Source: an uncultured Collinsella sp.
GTDB lineage: Bacteria; Actinomycetota; Coriobacteriia; Coriobacteriales; Coriobacteriaceae
NCBI GenBank assembly: GCA_900542305.1
Contig: UQMU01000022.1
Coordinates: 1-41,642 of the forward strand
DNA: 41,642 bases
Reading direction: 5' to 3'
This document shows, one piece after another, positions 8,305 through 18,176 of this stretch; within the stretch, counting starts at the first letter, position 1, and every line of letters starts with the position of its first letter. The notes beneath the pieces are model-generated. The model was not told the origin of the DNA and searched no databases. It was given only the letters and a program-made list of their open reading frames with translations. The position numbers and the translations under genes were made by a program.

Positions 8305-8658
8305 GGCATCCTCCTCAAACTGATGGACCACAATTTGAGCTTACGAGGAGGGTGGGCAACCGAGGCAAGCACGGGCAAAATAGGCCTTCGACTGCAAACC
8401 AGATGCTAACCAAACACTTGACGGGACACTTGACCGAATGAGCGCACCGCAAAGAAACCGCAGGTAGACATAGACAGCCAACCCGCCCTTTTGAGCCAGA
8501 TGCCCGCAGCCACCACAGAAAGAGCAGAGTAGCACAGGCGCAAACGTCGACGAATGAACACTTGTACGTCGACAAACGAACAGGCGCCCCGCAAAGAGTG
8601 TCCCCAACGACTAGACAAATAAATGACTAGTCGTTGGGGACGTTCTTAAATGACTACC
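8305..8658. other. Intergenic region with one perfect palindrome
   Basis: No convincing gene is visible; the open frames here are Cys-rich and lack ribosome-binding sites. The region holds a local near-repeat of GTCGAC-containing sequence (about 8546-8580) and the palindrome at 8600-8641. It must contain the promoter of the 235-aa gene. Confidence 0.5.
8600..8641. repeat. Perfect 15-bp palindrome downstream of gltD
   Basis: Arms GTCCCCAACGACTAG (8600-8614) and CTAGTCGTTGGGGAC (8627-8641) enclose 12 nt. AAATGACTA occurs in the loop/arm border and again just after the element. It lies 17 bp past the gltD stop, so it could also act as that operon's terminator, though no T-run follows. Confidence 0.85.
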
Positions 8659-10140
<1,482 letters not shown>

Positions 10141-10145
10141 GGCAC

Positions 10146-13100
10146 TTACGCCTCCTTCTTGGTCGAAGCAACAGAGCTGGCAGCCACGGACGCACCGCCC
10201 GCGACATCAAAGCGAGCAACATCCGCGGCGCTCGCGCGACCGGTCACAATGTCAAACGCCAGCTCCTCAGCCTGCGCATGCGTCTTGCCCACGGCCTCGC
10301 CCGCGGCGACAATCGCCAGCACGCGCTCGTACTCGGTCGGAATGACCTTCACAAAGCGCTTGCTCATCGAGTCGAAGCTGTAGAGCAGCTTAATTCCGCG
10401 CGGACTCTGCGTCGCGTCCACGTGCTCCTGGATGAGCTCGCGAATCTGCGCCAGCTCGCCGGCCGTCGGGGCCTTGAGCTCAACGCTCTCGTGGTTCACG
10501 CGGGCATCGAGCGTGCCGTACTGGTCAAAGACATAGGCCACGCCGCCTGTCATGCCGGCGGCAAAATTCTGCCCGACCTCGCCCAGGATGAGCGCCAGAC
10601 CGCCCGTCATGTACTCGCAGCCATGGTTGCCGCAGCCCTCGACCACCACGGTGGCACCGGAGTTGCGCACGGCAAAACGCTGGCCGGCAAGGCCGTTAAT
10701 AAAGCCGCGGCCGCTCGTGGCACCAAAGAACGCCACGTTGCCCACGATGATGTTCTCGTCGAACTTGTAGGTCGCATGCGGGTTGGGGCGCACCGACACC
10801 TCGCCGCCCGAAAGGCCCTTGCCAAAGTAATCGTTGGCGTCGCCGCACACGTTGAGCGTAATGCCGCGCGGCAGGAAGGCGCCAAAGCTCTGACCGGCCG
10901 AACCATCGCAATCGATGGTAATGGAGCCGGCAGGCAGACCCTCGGGATGCGCCTTGGTCACCGCGTTGCCCAGGATGGTGCCCACGCAGCGGTTGACGTT
11001 GGCGATATCGGCGCGGAAGCGAATCGGGCGCAGGTGCGCACGGGCATCGGCCGTATAGGGCACAAACAACGTAGAGTCGAGCGTCTTGTCGAGCTCGCTG
11101 TTCGCGGCCATCTGCGGCAGGAAGTGGCGACCGTCGGCGCCCGGAATATGGGCACCGAACTCGCAGGTCGCGCTTGCCAGCACGGGCGACAGATCGAGCA
11201 GGTTGGCCTTGCGGTTGCCCGGGACCTCGATCTGGCGCAAGCACTCGGGATGGCCGACCATCTCGTCGACGGTGCGGAAGCCCAGGCTCGCCATGACCTC
11301 GCGCAGCTGCTCGGCAACAAAGAGCATAAAGTGCTCAACGTGCTCGGGCTTGCCGCGGAAGCCGCGACGCAGGCGGCAGTTCTGCGTGGCGATGCCGGCC
11401 GGGCAGGTATCCTGCTGGCAGTCGCGCTGCATGAGGCAGCCCATGGAGATGAGCGGCATGGTCGCAAAGCCAAACTCCTCGGCGCCTAGCAAGCAGGCGA
11501 CGGCAACATCGGTGCCGTCCATGAGCTTGCCGTCGGCCTCGAGCACCACGCGCGAGCGCAGGCCGTTTTGCAGCAGCGTCTGCTGGGCTTCGGCAAGACC
11601 GAGCTCCAGCGGCAGGCCGGCGTGCCAAATAGAATCGCGCGCTGCGGCACCGGAACCGCCATTGTGGCCGCTGATCAAAATCTTGTCGGCAGCGCCCTTG
11701 GCCACGCCGGTAGCGATGGTGCCGACGCCGGCCTCGCTGACCAGCTTGACCGACACGCGCGCTCCGGGGTTGGCGTTTTTAAGGTCGAAAATGAGTTCAG
11801 CCAGGTCCTCGATGGAGTAGATGTCATGGTGCGGCGGAGGCGAGATCAGGCCGATGCCGGGCGTAGACTGACGGACCTCGGCGATCCAGGGGTAGACCTT
11901 CTTGCCGGGCAGGTGGCCACCCTCGCCGGGCTTGGCGCCCTGGGCCATCTTGATCTGAATCTCGAAGGCGCTGCACAGGTAGCGGCTCGTCACGCCAAAG
12001 CGCGCGCTTGCCACCTGTTTGATGGCGGAGTTCTTGGAGTCACCGTTAGCCAGCGGGGTCTCGCGACGCGGGTCCTCACCGCCCTCGCCGGAGTTGGAAC
12101 GGCCATGCAGGCGGTTCATGGCGATGGCCATGCACTCGTGTGCCTCTTTGCTGATGGAGCCATACGACATGGCGCCGGTGTTAAAGCGGCGGACGATGTT
12201 GAGCGCGGGCTCGACCTCGTCGAGTGCCACCGGAGCGCGGCCGCTGGCATCAAAGTCGAGCAAGTCGCGCAGGCGCACGGCACGGCCGGTGCGATGCAGG
12301 CGGGCGCTGTACTCCTTAAAGGTGTCGTAGCTGTCCTCACGGCAGGCGGTCTGGAGCAGGTAGACGGTCTGCGGATCGATGAGGTGATCCTCGCCGCCGA
12401 GCGGGCGCCACTTGGTCAGACCCAGCGTGGGCAGCTGATCGGGAGCCGGGCTCTTAAGGATAGCGAGCGCGGCGTCGTAGCGCTCGTTTTGCTCGCGCTC
12501 GACGTCCTCGACACCCATACCGCCCACACGGCTCACCGTGCCGGCGAAGTACGCGTTGACGAACTCCGGCGTAAAGCCCACGGCCTCGAAGATCTGCGCC
12601 GAATGGTAGCTCTGCACCGTAGAGATGCCCATCTTGGACATGATGGAGACGATGCCGGCGGTCGCAGCCTTGTTGTAGTTGGCGATGCCCTGCTCGGCCG
12701 TCACGTCCAGGTCGCCGCGCGCCGCCAGATCGCGGATGCACGCATGTGCGTTGTACGGATAGATGCCGCTCGCGGAGTAGCCCACCAGTGCCGCAAAGTC
12801 GTGCGGGGACACGGCGTCGCCGCACTCCACTACGATGTCGGCAAAGGTACGCACGCCGGCGCGGATCAGATGGTTGTGCACGCAGCCCACGGCGAGCAGC
12901 GACGGCACGGGCACCTCGCCCGCAGCGGCACGATCGCTCAACACCACGATGTTCACGCCGTCGCGGACCGCAGCCTCAACGTCCTCTGCAAGCTGCTTGA
13001 GCGCGGCCTGCAGCGCGCCCTCGCCGGCATCGCGGCGGTACACGGCACGGAAACGGCGGGTCTTAAAGCCCACGCGGTCGATGGCGCAGATACGCTCGAA

Positions 13101-14831
13101 CTCCTCCTCGTTGAGCAACGGGCGCTCCAAGCGAACCAGCTGGCAGGCCGTACGGGAGTCCTCGAGCAGGTTGCCGTGGTTGCCCAGGTAGAGCGTGGTC
13201 GAAGTCACCATATGCTCGCGCAGGGCATCGATCGGCGGGTTCGTGACCTGAGCGAACAGCTGATAGAAATAGTCGTAGAAGGGGCGCGTCTTCTTGGACA
13301 GGCAAGCCAGCGGCGCATCGATGCCCATCGAGGCGAGCGGCGCCTTGCCCTGCTGGGCCATAGGACGCACGACCTCGTCAACATCATCCCAGTGATACCC
13401 GAGCTTAGCCATGCGCACGGCAGCGGGCACCTCGGCGTCCTCGGCGGGCGTTGCCGCGGCAGGCCTATCGAGCGCGTCGACGGTCAGCGTCTCCTCGGCA
13501 ATCCAATCACGGTAGGGTTTTTCCTTGGCGTAACGGGCGCGCAGCTCTTCGTTGTAGAAAACGCGGCCGCGGGCAAAATCGACCTCGAGCATCTGGCCCG
13601 GTCCCAGGCAGCCGCTCGTCAGGATGTTCTCGGGGCTCACCTCGATGGTGCCCACCTCGCTTGCCAGCATAAAGCGACCGTCGCGCGTCACATAGTAGCG
13701 GGCGGGACGCAAGCCGTTACGGTCGAGGGCGGCACCCAGCGTGCGACCGTCGGTAAAGGCGATAGCGGCAGGACCGTCCCACGGCTCCATGAGCATGGAC
13801 TGGTAGGCATCGTAGGCGCGGCGCTCCTCGCTCAGGCTGTCGTTGTGGTCCCACGGCTCGGGCAGCAGCATGGATGCGGCGCGCGTGAGCGGACGGCCGT
13901 TCATGACCAAAAACTCGAGCACGTTGTCCAGAATCGCGGAGTCGGAACCCTCACGGTTGATGATGGGCATCACGCGCTCAAGATCGTGCTGCAGCACGGG
14001 GCTGTACAGGTTGGGCTCGCGGGCGCGAATCCAGTTGACGTTGCCCTTGAGGGTGTTGATCTCGCCGTTGTGGATGATAAAGCGGTTGGGGTGCGCACGC
14101 TCCCAGCTGGGCGTGGTGTTGGTGGAGTAGCGCGAGTGAACGAGCGCCACGGCCGTTTTGACGGCGGCGTCGTTGAGGTCGATGAAGAAGCGGCGCATCT
14201 GCGTGGCGACCAGCATGCCCTTGTACACGATGGTGCGCGAGCTCATGGAGCACACATAGAAGATCTTGTCGCGCAGGGCAAACTCGGCGTCGGCCTTCTT
14301 CTCGATGGTGCGGCGGCACACGTACAGGCGGCGTTCAAAGGCATCACCCGCCGGCGTGTCGTCGGGACGGCCCAGGAAGGCCTGCAAGATAGTAGGCATG
14401 CAGGCGCGGGCCGTCTCGCCCAGGTCGTGCGGGTCGACCGGCACCTCGCGCCAAAAGAGCAGCGGCACGCCGGCCTCGGCGCAGCCCTCCTCGAACACGC
14501 GGCGGGCATCCTCTACGCCCTTGTCGTCCTGCGGGAAGAACAGCATGGCCACGCCATAGTCGCCCTCTGCCGGCAGAATCTGGCCGCACTTTTGGGCCTC
14601 TTTACGGAAAAAGTGATGCGGAACCTGGAACAGGATGCCAGCGCCGTCGCCGGTGTTCTTCTCGAGTCCCGTGCCGCCGCGGTGCTCCAAGTTGACCAGA
14701 ATGGACAGTGCATCGTCCAGAATCTGGTGATGGCGCTCACCGTTGATATCGGCAAGCGCGCCGATGCCACATGCATCGTGGTCGAATTCGGGGCGATAAA
14801 GGCCCTGCTGCTGAGCGGAATCTGCCTGCAT
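10146..14831 (-). CDS. gltB: Glutamate synthase large subunit
   Basis: A 1561-aa glutamine amidotransferase/FMN synthase. The N-terminal nucleophile is C21 in HDACGIG; the first 20 residues form a propeptide that must be removed. The order is class II amidotransferase domain, central domain, FMN-binding synthase domain with the 3Fe-4S motif CLMQRDCQQDTC, and C-terminal GXGXG beta-helix domain. GGGGAGGA lies just before the ATG. Ammonia released from glutamine at the N-terminus tunnels to the synthase site. It forms an operon with gltD. A 520-bp upstream region with an array of palindromes separates it from the divergent metal transporter. Confidence 0.97.
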   Translation of the reverse strand: MQADSAQQQGLYRPEFDHDACGIGALADINGERHHQILDDALSILVNLEHRGGTGLEKNTGDGAGILFQVPHHFFRKEAQKCGQILPAEGDYGVAMLFFPQDDKGVEDARRVFEEGCAEAGVPLLFWREVPVDPHDLGETARACMPTILQAFLGRPDDTPAGDAFERRLYVCRRTIEKKADAEFALRDKIFYVCSMSSRTIVYKGMLVATQMRRFFIDLNDAAVKTAVALVHSRYSTNTTPSWERAHPNRFIIHNGEINTLKGNVNWIRAREPNLYSPVLQHDLERVMPIINREGSDSAILDNVLEFLVMNGRPLTRAASMLLPEPWDHNDSLSEERRAYDAYQSMLMEPWDGPAAIAFTDGRTLGAALDRNGLRPARYYVTRDGRFMLASEVGTIEVSPENILTSGCLGPGQMLEVDFARGRVFYNEELRARYAKEKPYRDWIAEETLTVDALDRPAAATPAEDAEVPAAVRMAKLGYHWDDVDEVVRPMAQQGKAPLASMGIDAPLACLSKKTRPFYDYFYQLFAQVTNPPIDALREHMVTSTTLYLGNHGNLLEDSRTACQLVRLERPLLNEEEFERICAIDRVGFKTRRFRAVYRRDAGEGALQAALKQLAEDVEAAVRDGVNIVVLSDRAAAGEVPVPSLLAVGCVHNHLIRAGVRTFADIVVECGDAVSPHDFAALVGYSASGIYPYNAHACIRDLAARGDLDVTAEQGIANYNKAATAGIVSIMSKMGISTVQSYHSAQIFEAVGFTPEFVNAYFAGTVSRVGGMGVEDVEREQNERYDAALAILKSPAPDQLPTLGLTKWRPLGGEDHLIDPQTVYLLQTACREDSYDTFKEYSARLHRTGRAVRLRDLLDFDASGRAPVALDEVEPALNIVRRFNTGAMSYGSISKEAHECMAIAMNRLHGRSNSGEGGEDPRRETPLANGDSKNSAIKQVASARFGVTSRYLCSAFEIQIKMAQGAKPGEGGHLPGKKVYPWIAEVRQSTPGIGLISPPPHHDIYSIEDLAELIFDLKNANPGARVSVKLVSEAGVGTIATGVAKGAADKILISGHNGGSGAAARDSIWHAGLPLELGLAEAQQTLLQNGLRSRVVLEADGKLMDGTDVAVACLLGAEEFGFATMPLISMGCLMQRDCQQDTCPAGIATQNCRLRRGFRGKPEHVEHFMLFVAEQLREVMASLGFRTVDEMVGHPECLRQIEVPGNRKANLLDLSPVLASATCEFGAHIPGADGRHFLPQMAANSELDKTLDSTLFVPYTADARAHLRPIRFRADIANVNRCVGTILGNAVTKAHPEGLPAGSITIDCDGSAGQSFGAFLPRGITLNVCGDANDYFGKGLSGGEVSVRPNPHATYKFDENIIVGNVAFFGATSGRGFINGLAGQRFAVRNSGATVVVEGCGNHGCEYMTGGLALILGEVGQNFAAGMTGGVAYVFDQYGTLDARVNHESVELKAPTAGELAQIRELIQEHVDATQSPRGIKLLYSFDSMSKRFVKVIPTEYERVLAIVAAGEAVGKTHAQAEELAFDIVTGRASAADVARFDVAGGASVAASSVASTKKEA

Positions 14832-15015
14832 CGCGATCCTCCCCTAGATATATAGACAGTCAGTTGAATAGGCATACTAGGAGCATCGCCGGCCTGTTGT
14901 GTTTCCCACCCGTTTCGAAACAATCGCGTAACGCACGCCCTACGAGTGGACACCGCCGACCTCAAGGGCGACAACATAGGCCCCAAGTTCGGCCTGCAAA
15001 CTCACCTCTTCAAAC

Positions 15016-15232
15016 ATCTCAATCTGTAACAGGAAGGCCCAATTACGACGACTAACTGTTACAGATTGAGATGTTTTCGAGAGACGGTTCCGAATGTCTC
15101 AATCTGTAACACGAAGGGCCGGTTTTTGCAGCCAACTGTTACAGATCGAGATTTTCCATAGGACCATTTCTTCCTGTCTCGATCTGTAACACCTAGGTCC
15201 AATTTCCATCCCTAGTTGTTACAGATCAAGAC
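15016..15232. repeat. Array of three family A palindromes with an exact 80-bp period
   Basis: Units at 15016-15072, 15096-15152 and 15176-15232 are each 57 bp: 16-bp arm, 25-nt loop, 16-bp inverted arm. Gaps between units are 23 bp in both cases. Arms are nearly identical (ATCTCAATCTGTAACA type), whereas loops and gaps differ. In the first unit the symmetry extends to 21 bp per arm (15012-15032, 15056-15076). Arms thus alternate in orientation roughly every 40 bp. Confidence 0.93.
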
Positions 15233-15289
15233 ATTTCAGCAATCCCCTTTCACCATCCTATTCAAATACAACAATTTTGTTAGTCTTGG

Positions 15290-15318
15290 TTAACTTTTGA
15301 GCCTAAAACGGGTATCCT
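15290..15318 (+). promoter_or_regulatory. Candidate mntH promoter with embedded dyad
   Basis: TTAACT (15290-15295) and TATCCT (15313-15318) are spaced 17 bp apart, 37 bp before the start codon. A weak dyad TTTTGAGCCTAAAA (15295-15308) fills the spacer, resembling the layout of metal-repressor (MntR/DtxR-like) sites. The regulator is a guess. Confidence 0.4.
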
Positions 15319-15354
15319 TTGCGACGTCAAACAAACGGCACGCAGGAGCTCACC

Positions 15355-16611
15355 ATGCTCAACCATCTCAAACATCATTTTGGCTCCCGACGCACTGGTG
15401 GTCACGGAGGCCTAGACATTGCGCGGCACATCGGCCCCGGGCTGCTCGTGACCGTCGGCTTTATCGACCCGGGCAACTGGGCCTCCAATATGGCCGCGGG
15501 CTCGCAGTTTGGCTACGCGCTGCTGTGGATCGTCACACTGTCCACGATTATGCTCATTGTGCTGCAGCACAATGCGGCGCACCTGGGTATCGCCACGGGC
15601 GCCTGTCTTGCCGAGGCCACGACGCGCCACCTACCCCGCCTCGTCGGGCGTGCGATACTCGGCAGCGCGTATCTAGCCACGGTCGCCACCGCCATGGCCG
15701 AAGTCCTGGGCGGTGCGATCGCGCTTCAAATGCTCTTTGGCCTGCCCGTACGCGCCGGCTGCATCATCGTGGCGGCGGCATCGATTGCCATGCTCATGAC
15801 AAGCTCCTACAAACGCGCCGAGCGATGGATCATCGCCTTCGTAGGCGTGGTAGGACTTTCGTTTTTAGCCGAGCTTGCACTAGTCAAGGTCGACTGGCCG
15901 CAAGCCGCCGCAAGCTGGATCACACCCTGTATGCCCACCGGCTCGGCCGCGATTATCGTAAGTGTCCTAGGCGCGGTCGTTATGCCCCACAACCTCTTCC
16001 TGCACTCCGAGGTCATCCAATCCATGCACTTTGAAGGCCAAGGCGAGCAGGTTATCGAAGAACGTCTGCGCTACGAGCTCTTCGACACGCTCTTTTCGAT
16101 GGGCGTGGGCTGGGCAATCAACTCGGCCATGGTCATCCTGGCCGCAACGACCTTCTTTGCGCACGGCATGGTCGTAGACGACCTCGCCGTCGCAGCGGCC
16201 ACGCTCTCCCCCATTCTGGGCCCGGCAAGCTCGACCATCTTTGCGGTGGCACTGCTGTTTGCGGGACTATCGAGTAGTGTGACGGCGGGCATGGCGGCGG
16301 GCACCATCACCGCGGGCATGTTCGACGAGGAATACGACATCCACGACCGACATTCCTCGATCGGGGTGGCGGCCTGCTTCGTCGGCGCAGTGGCGGCGTG
16401 CTTGGTCGTCCCGAATCCTTTTGAGGGTCTCATTTGGAGTCAGGCGCTGCTGTCGCTTCAGCTGCCAATTACGGTCTTTGTGCTCATACGACTCACCAGT
16501 TCGCCCCGCGTCATGGGCAAATACACCAACTCGCGCCCGCTCAACGCGCTGCTCGTAGGAATCGGCGTCATCGTGACGATTCTCGACATCGTGCTGCTAA
16601 CGGGGATGTAA
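15355..16611 (+). CDS. mntH: NRAMP-family divalent metal (Mn/Fe) transporter
   Basis: A 418-aa proton-coupled importer of Mn(II) or Fe(II) in the cytoplasmic membrane. The family's metal-binding motifs are both present: DPGN in the first helix (D38-N41) and MPH in the sixth (M210-H212). About eleven hydrophobic segments are visible. The start at 15355 is chosen for AGGAG seven bases upstream and because homologous sequence begins after a short charged N-terminus; an in-frame ATG twelve codons earlier overlaps the likely transcription start. It is transcribed alone. I cannot tell Mn from Fe preference by eye, so the symbol is a family-level name. Confidence 0.93.
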   Translation: MLNHLKHHFGSRRTGGHGGLDIARHIGPGLLVTVGFIDPGNWASNMAAGSQFGYALLWIVTLSTIMLIVLQHNAAHLGIATGACLAEATTRHLPRLVGRAILGSAYLATVATAMAEVLGGAIALQMLFGLPVRAGCIIVAAASIAMLMTSSYKRAERWIIAFVGVVGLSFLAELALVKVDWPQAAASWITPCMPTGSAAIIVSVLGAVVMPHNLFLHSEVIQSMHFEGQGEQVIEERLRYELFDTLFSMGVGWAINSAMVILAATTFFAHGMVVDDLAVAAATLSPILGPASSTIFAVALLFAGLSSSVTAGMAAGTITAGMFDEEYDIHDRHSSIGVAACFVGAVAACLVVPNPFEGLIWSQALLSLQLPITVFVLIRLTSSPRVMGKYTNSRPLNALLVGIGVIVTILDIVLLTGM

Positions 16612-16640
16612 TTGGGATGGCGTAACTGTCCAGATATAAC

Positions 16641-16656
16641 GTCTCAATCTGTAACA
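16641..16656. repeat. Solitary family A arm
   Basis: GTCTCAATCTGTAACA matches the left arm of family A exactly, but no right arm follows at the usual distance. It pairs weakly with TGAGAC (16659-16664). A degenerate right-arm-like AACTGTCCAGAT lies just upstream. It sits between the convergent mntH and rubredoxin genes. Confidence 0.7.
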
Positions 16657-16689
16657 CGTGAGACCGTTTTAAACCGTCAGATAAATCAA

Positions 16690-16723
16690 AAGGGTCCCGG
16701 CCGAGAATTCGACCGGGGCCCTT
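16690..16723 (-). terminator. Terminator downstream of the rubredoxin gene
   Basis: An 11-bp stem (AAGGGTCCCGG / CCGGGGCCCTT, one wobble) is followed on the minus strand by TTTTGATTT. It may also stop mntH transcription from the other side. Confidence 0.8.
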
Positions 16724-16763
16724 GGACAGAGCTATATGTTGTTGCAAGTCGTGTGTCTACGAG

Positions 16764-16907
16764 CTACTCCTCGACAAGCTCAAACTCATCGGGGCCGACG
16801 CCGCAGACCGGGCACACGTAGTCCTCGGGCAGCTCGGGCGTGTCGACCTCAACCTCGTAACCGCAAACGGTGCACACAAACTTATACGTCTTCTTTTCCT
16901 CAGCCAT
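16764..16907 (-). CDS. Rubredoxin
   Basis: A 47-aa one-iron electron carrier. Two CxxC knuckles ligate iron: C12-TV-C15-GY and C32-PV-C35-G. The middle section is shorter than in the usual 52-residue form. GAGAGGAG precedes the ATG. It lies directly downstream of the flavin reductase gene on the same strand, and an AT-rich promoter between them (16951-16978) suggests it is also expressed alone. Rubredoxins of anaerobes feed electrons to flavodiiron proteins, rubrerythrin or superoxide reductase. The partner is not in this window. Confidence 0.93.
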   Translation of the reverse strand: MAEEKKTYKFVCTVCGYEVEVDTPELPEDYVCPVCGVGPDEFELVEE

Positions 16908-16950
16908 GATGTTCTCCTCTCGAACGTGACTGCTGGTGTACTTACTTATT

Positions 16951-16978
16951 AGTATATATTCTCAATAGTATAATGCAA
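16951..16978 (-). promoter_or_regulatory. Candidate promoter of the rubredoxin gene
   Basis: On the minus strand TTGCAT (16973-16978) and TATACT (16951-16956) are 16 bp apart in the most AT-rich stretch nearby, about 45 bp before the rubredoxin ATG. The stretch contains a direct repeat TAGTATA and a TGAGAATAT half-site, possible targets of a Fur/PerR-type repressor. Confidence 0.5.
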
Positions 16979-16995
16979 GTATTTTTAGAACATTT

Positions 16996-17499
16996 CTAGC
17001 CTTGATACGACGAGGCTTTGGGCGGCGTCTTGCCCTTTAGCACCTTGTGATAGTAGTCGTACGTCAGCGGCGTCTCGTCGCTCAGGCGCTCGGCATCCTC
17101 GACCTCGCCAATAAACAGCAGATGCGTGCCCACATCCACAGTGTCGATCAAACGGCAGCTAAACAGGGCCGCCGCGTGCTCGGGCACATAGGGCATGCCC
17201 AGAGCCGTCTCGCGGGTCTCGTATTTGGCAAACTTGTCATAATCGCTGCTGGTGCGGAACCCAAAGTTACCGATGTAGAGCATGTCGGCCGTCTGATCGA
17301 TCACGGTCAGCGCGAACGCTTTGGCCGATGCGATGACGCCCGAGGTGACATTGTCCTTGTTCACGGCAACCGAAATACGCGGCGGCATGGACGTCACCTG
17401 CACCGCAGTGTTGATGACGCAGCCGGCGCGCAGCCCGTCTGCCGCAGCGCTCACCACGTACAGACCGCTCGGCATGGTAAAGAACGCAGTTTTGTCCAT
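16996..17499 (-). CDS. Flavin reductase-like FMN-binding protein
   Basis: A 167-aa split-barrel flavin reductase domain protein. It opens with FFTMPSGLYVVSA, followed by the typical GCVINTAVQVTSMPP and ISVAVNKDN segments that bind FMN, and ends with a variable C-terminus. The start at 17499 is chosen for GGGGAG upstream; earlier in-frame sequence runs through a terminator. The next gene on the strand is rubredoxin. In Moorella thermoacetica the same two domains are fused as high-molecular-weight rubredoxin, the NADH-dependent donor to a flavodiiron protein. Here they are separate, which suggests an NAD(P)H:rubredoxin reductase pair for oxygen or NO detoxification. Confidence 0.88.
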   Translation of the reverse strand: MDKTAFFTMPSGLYVVSAAADGLRAGCVINTAVQVTSMPPRISVAVNKDNVTSGVIASAKAFALTVIDQTADMLYIGNFGFRTSSDYDKFAKYETRETALGMPYVPEHAAALFSCRLIDTVDVGTHLLFIGEVEDAERLSDETPLTYDYYHKVLKGKTPPKASSYQG

Positions 17500-17553
17500 A
17501 ACGATCACTCCCCTAGCTCGGGTTGGAACCTCATGAATGTATGTACCCACAAA

Positions 17554-17583
17554 AAAGGCGGCACCCATAACGGACGCCGCCTT
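17554..17583 (-). terminator. Terminator downstream of smpB
   Basis: A 9-bp stem AAAGGCGGC / GCCGCCTTT is followed by six T on the minus strand. It isolates the flavin reductase gene from smpB transcription. Confidence 0.85.
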
Positions 17584-17626
17584 TGAGACATATGTGTCAG
17601 AACAGTAAGAAAGATAAGACGCCCGC

Positions 17627-17693
17627 AGTTGCGGTGAAATAGGGACTGAATAGCCCCTCAAACAGGCAAAACAGTCCGTATCTCACCGCAACT
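17627..17693. repeat. Family B palindromic element, copy 2
   Basis: Arms of 22 bp (17627-17648, starting AGTTGCGGTGAAATAGG, and 17672-17693) have two mismatches and enclose 23 nt, giving 67 bp in total. The element begins 12 bp beyond the smpB stop. Confidence 0.92.
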
Positions 17694-17705
17694 TATATAG
17701 AGCGC

Positions 17706-18176
17706 CTACCGGTTGCGTTCCTTGAGGGCGCGGTCGATCTCGCGTTGGACATCACGCTTGGCCATGTCCTCGCGCTTGTCGTAGAGCTTCTTGCCGCGAC
17801 CCAGACCCAGCAGCAGCTTTACGCGGCCGTCGGTATTAAAGTAGAGCTCCAACGGAACCAGCGCATAACCACGGTTGCGAAGTTTGCCGTCAAGAAAGTC
17901 GATCTCCTTGCGATGCAGCAGCAGACGACGCCGACGGTCGGGATCGCGATTCCACACGCCACCATGGCTATAAGGGTGGATATGCAGTCCGACGAGCCAG
18001 CACTCGCCGCCACGAATCAGCGCAAAAGTGTCAGTGATCTGACAGGCGCGCTCGCGAATCGACTTGACCTCGGTGCCGCTCAGCTCAATACCGCACTCAA
18101 ACGTCTCATCGATAAAGTACTCGTGATGTGCCGAGCGATTCTTGGAAATGAGTTTGCGCTCGCGCTTACTGGGCAT
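17706..18176 (-). CDS. smpB: SsrA (tmRNA)-binding protein SmpB
   Basis: A 156-aa OB-fold protein that delivers tmRNA to stalled ribosomes for trans-translation. Typical segments: NRSAHHEYFIDETFECGI at the N-terminus, LSGTEVKSIRERA, HPYSHGG, RRRRLLLHRKEI and the basic tail AKRDVQREIDRALKERNR that enters the mRNA channel. The start at 18176 is chosen where homologous sequence begins; it overlaps the stop of the upstream TPR gene by 11 bp, so the two are translationally coupled. No tmRNA gene is visible nearby. Confidence 0.96.
   Translation of the reverse strand: MPSKRERKLISKNRSAHHEYFIDETFECGIELSGTEVKSIRERACQITDTFALIRGGECWLVGLHIHPYSHGGVWNRDPDRRRRLLLHRKEIDFLDGKLRNRGYALVPLELYFNTDGRVKLLLGLGRGKKLYDKREDMAKRDVQREIDRALKERNR

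Larger units (their letters stand above)
14832..15354. other. Divergent intergenic region gltB / mntH
   Basis: This 523-bp region has no gene. 14832-15011 would be the gltB leader and promoter; AT-rich sequence at about 14846-14856 may be its -10 region. 15016-15232 is the family A array and 15268-15325 the mntH promoter. Confidence 0.6.

Noticed and set aside
8341..8607. Small Cys-rich coding frames upstream of the 235-aa gene
   Set aside because: Three overlapping frames compete, none has a ribosome-binding site, and codon use is unlike the neighbours.
11568..14855. Long open frame on the plus strand opposite gltB
   Set aside because: It is the antisense shadow of gltB, caused by GC-rich codon use. 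Its product is low-complexity (His/Gly/Ala/Val-rich) and has no ribosome-binding site.
15016..15232. CRISPR array
   Set aside because: Repeats alternate in orientation, have only three units and are self-palindromic over 57 bp. There is no cas gene and no direct-repeat/spacer layout.
15240..15354. Manganese riboswitch (yybP-ykoY type) before mntH
   Set aside because: The likely leader is only about 30 nt long and lacks the conserved loops. A repressor site is more plausible.
17500..17705. tmRNA gene near smpB
   Set aside because: No tRNA-Ala-like ends or tag reading frame are visible; the space holds a family B palindrome and a terminator.
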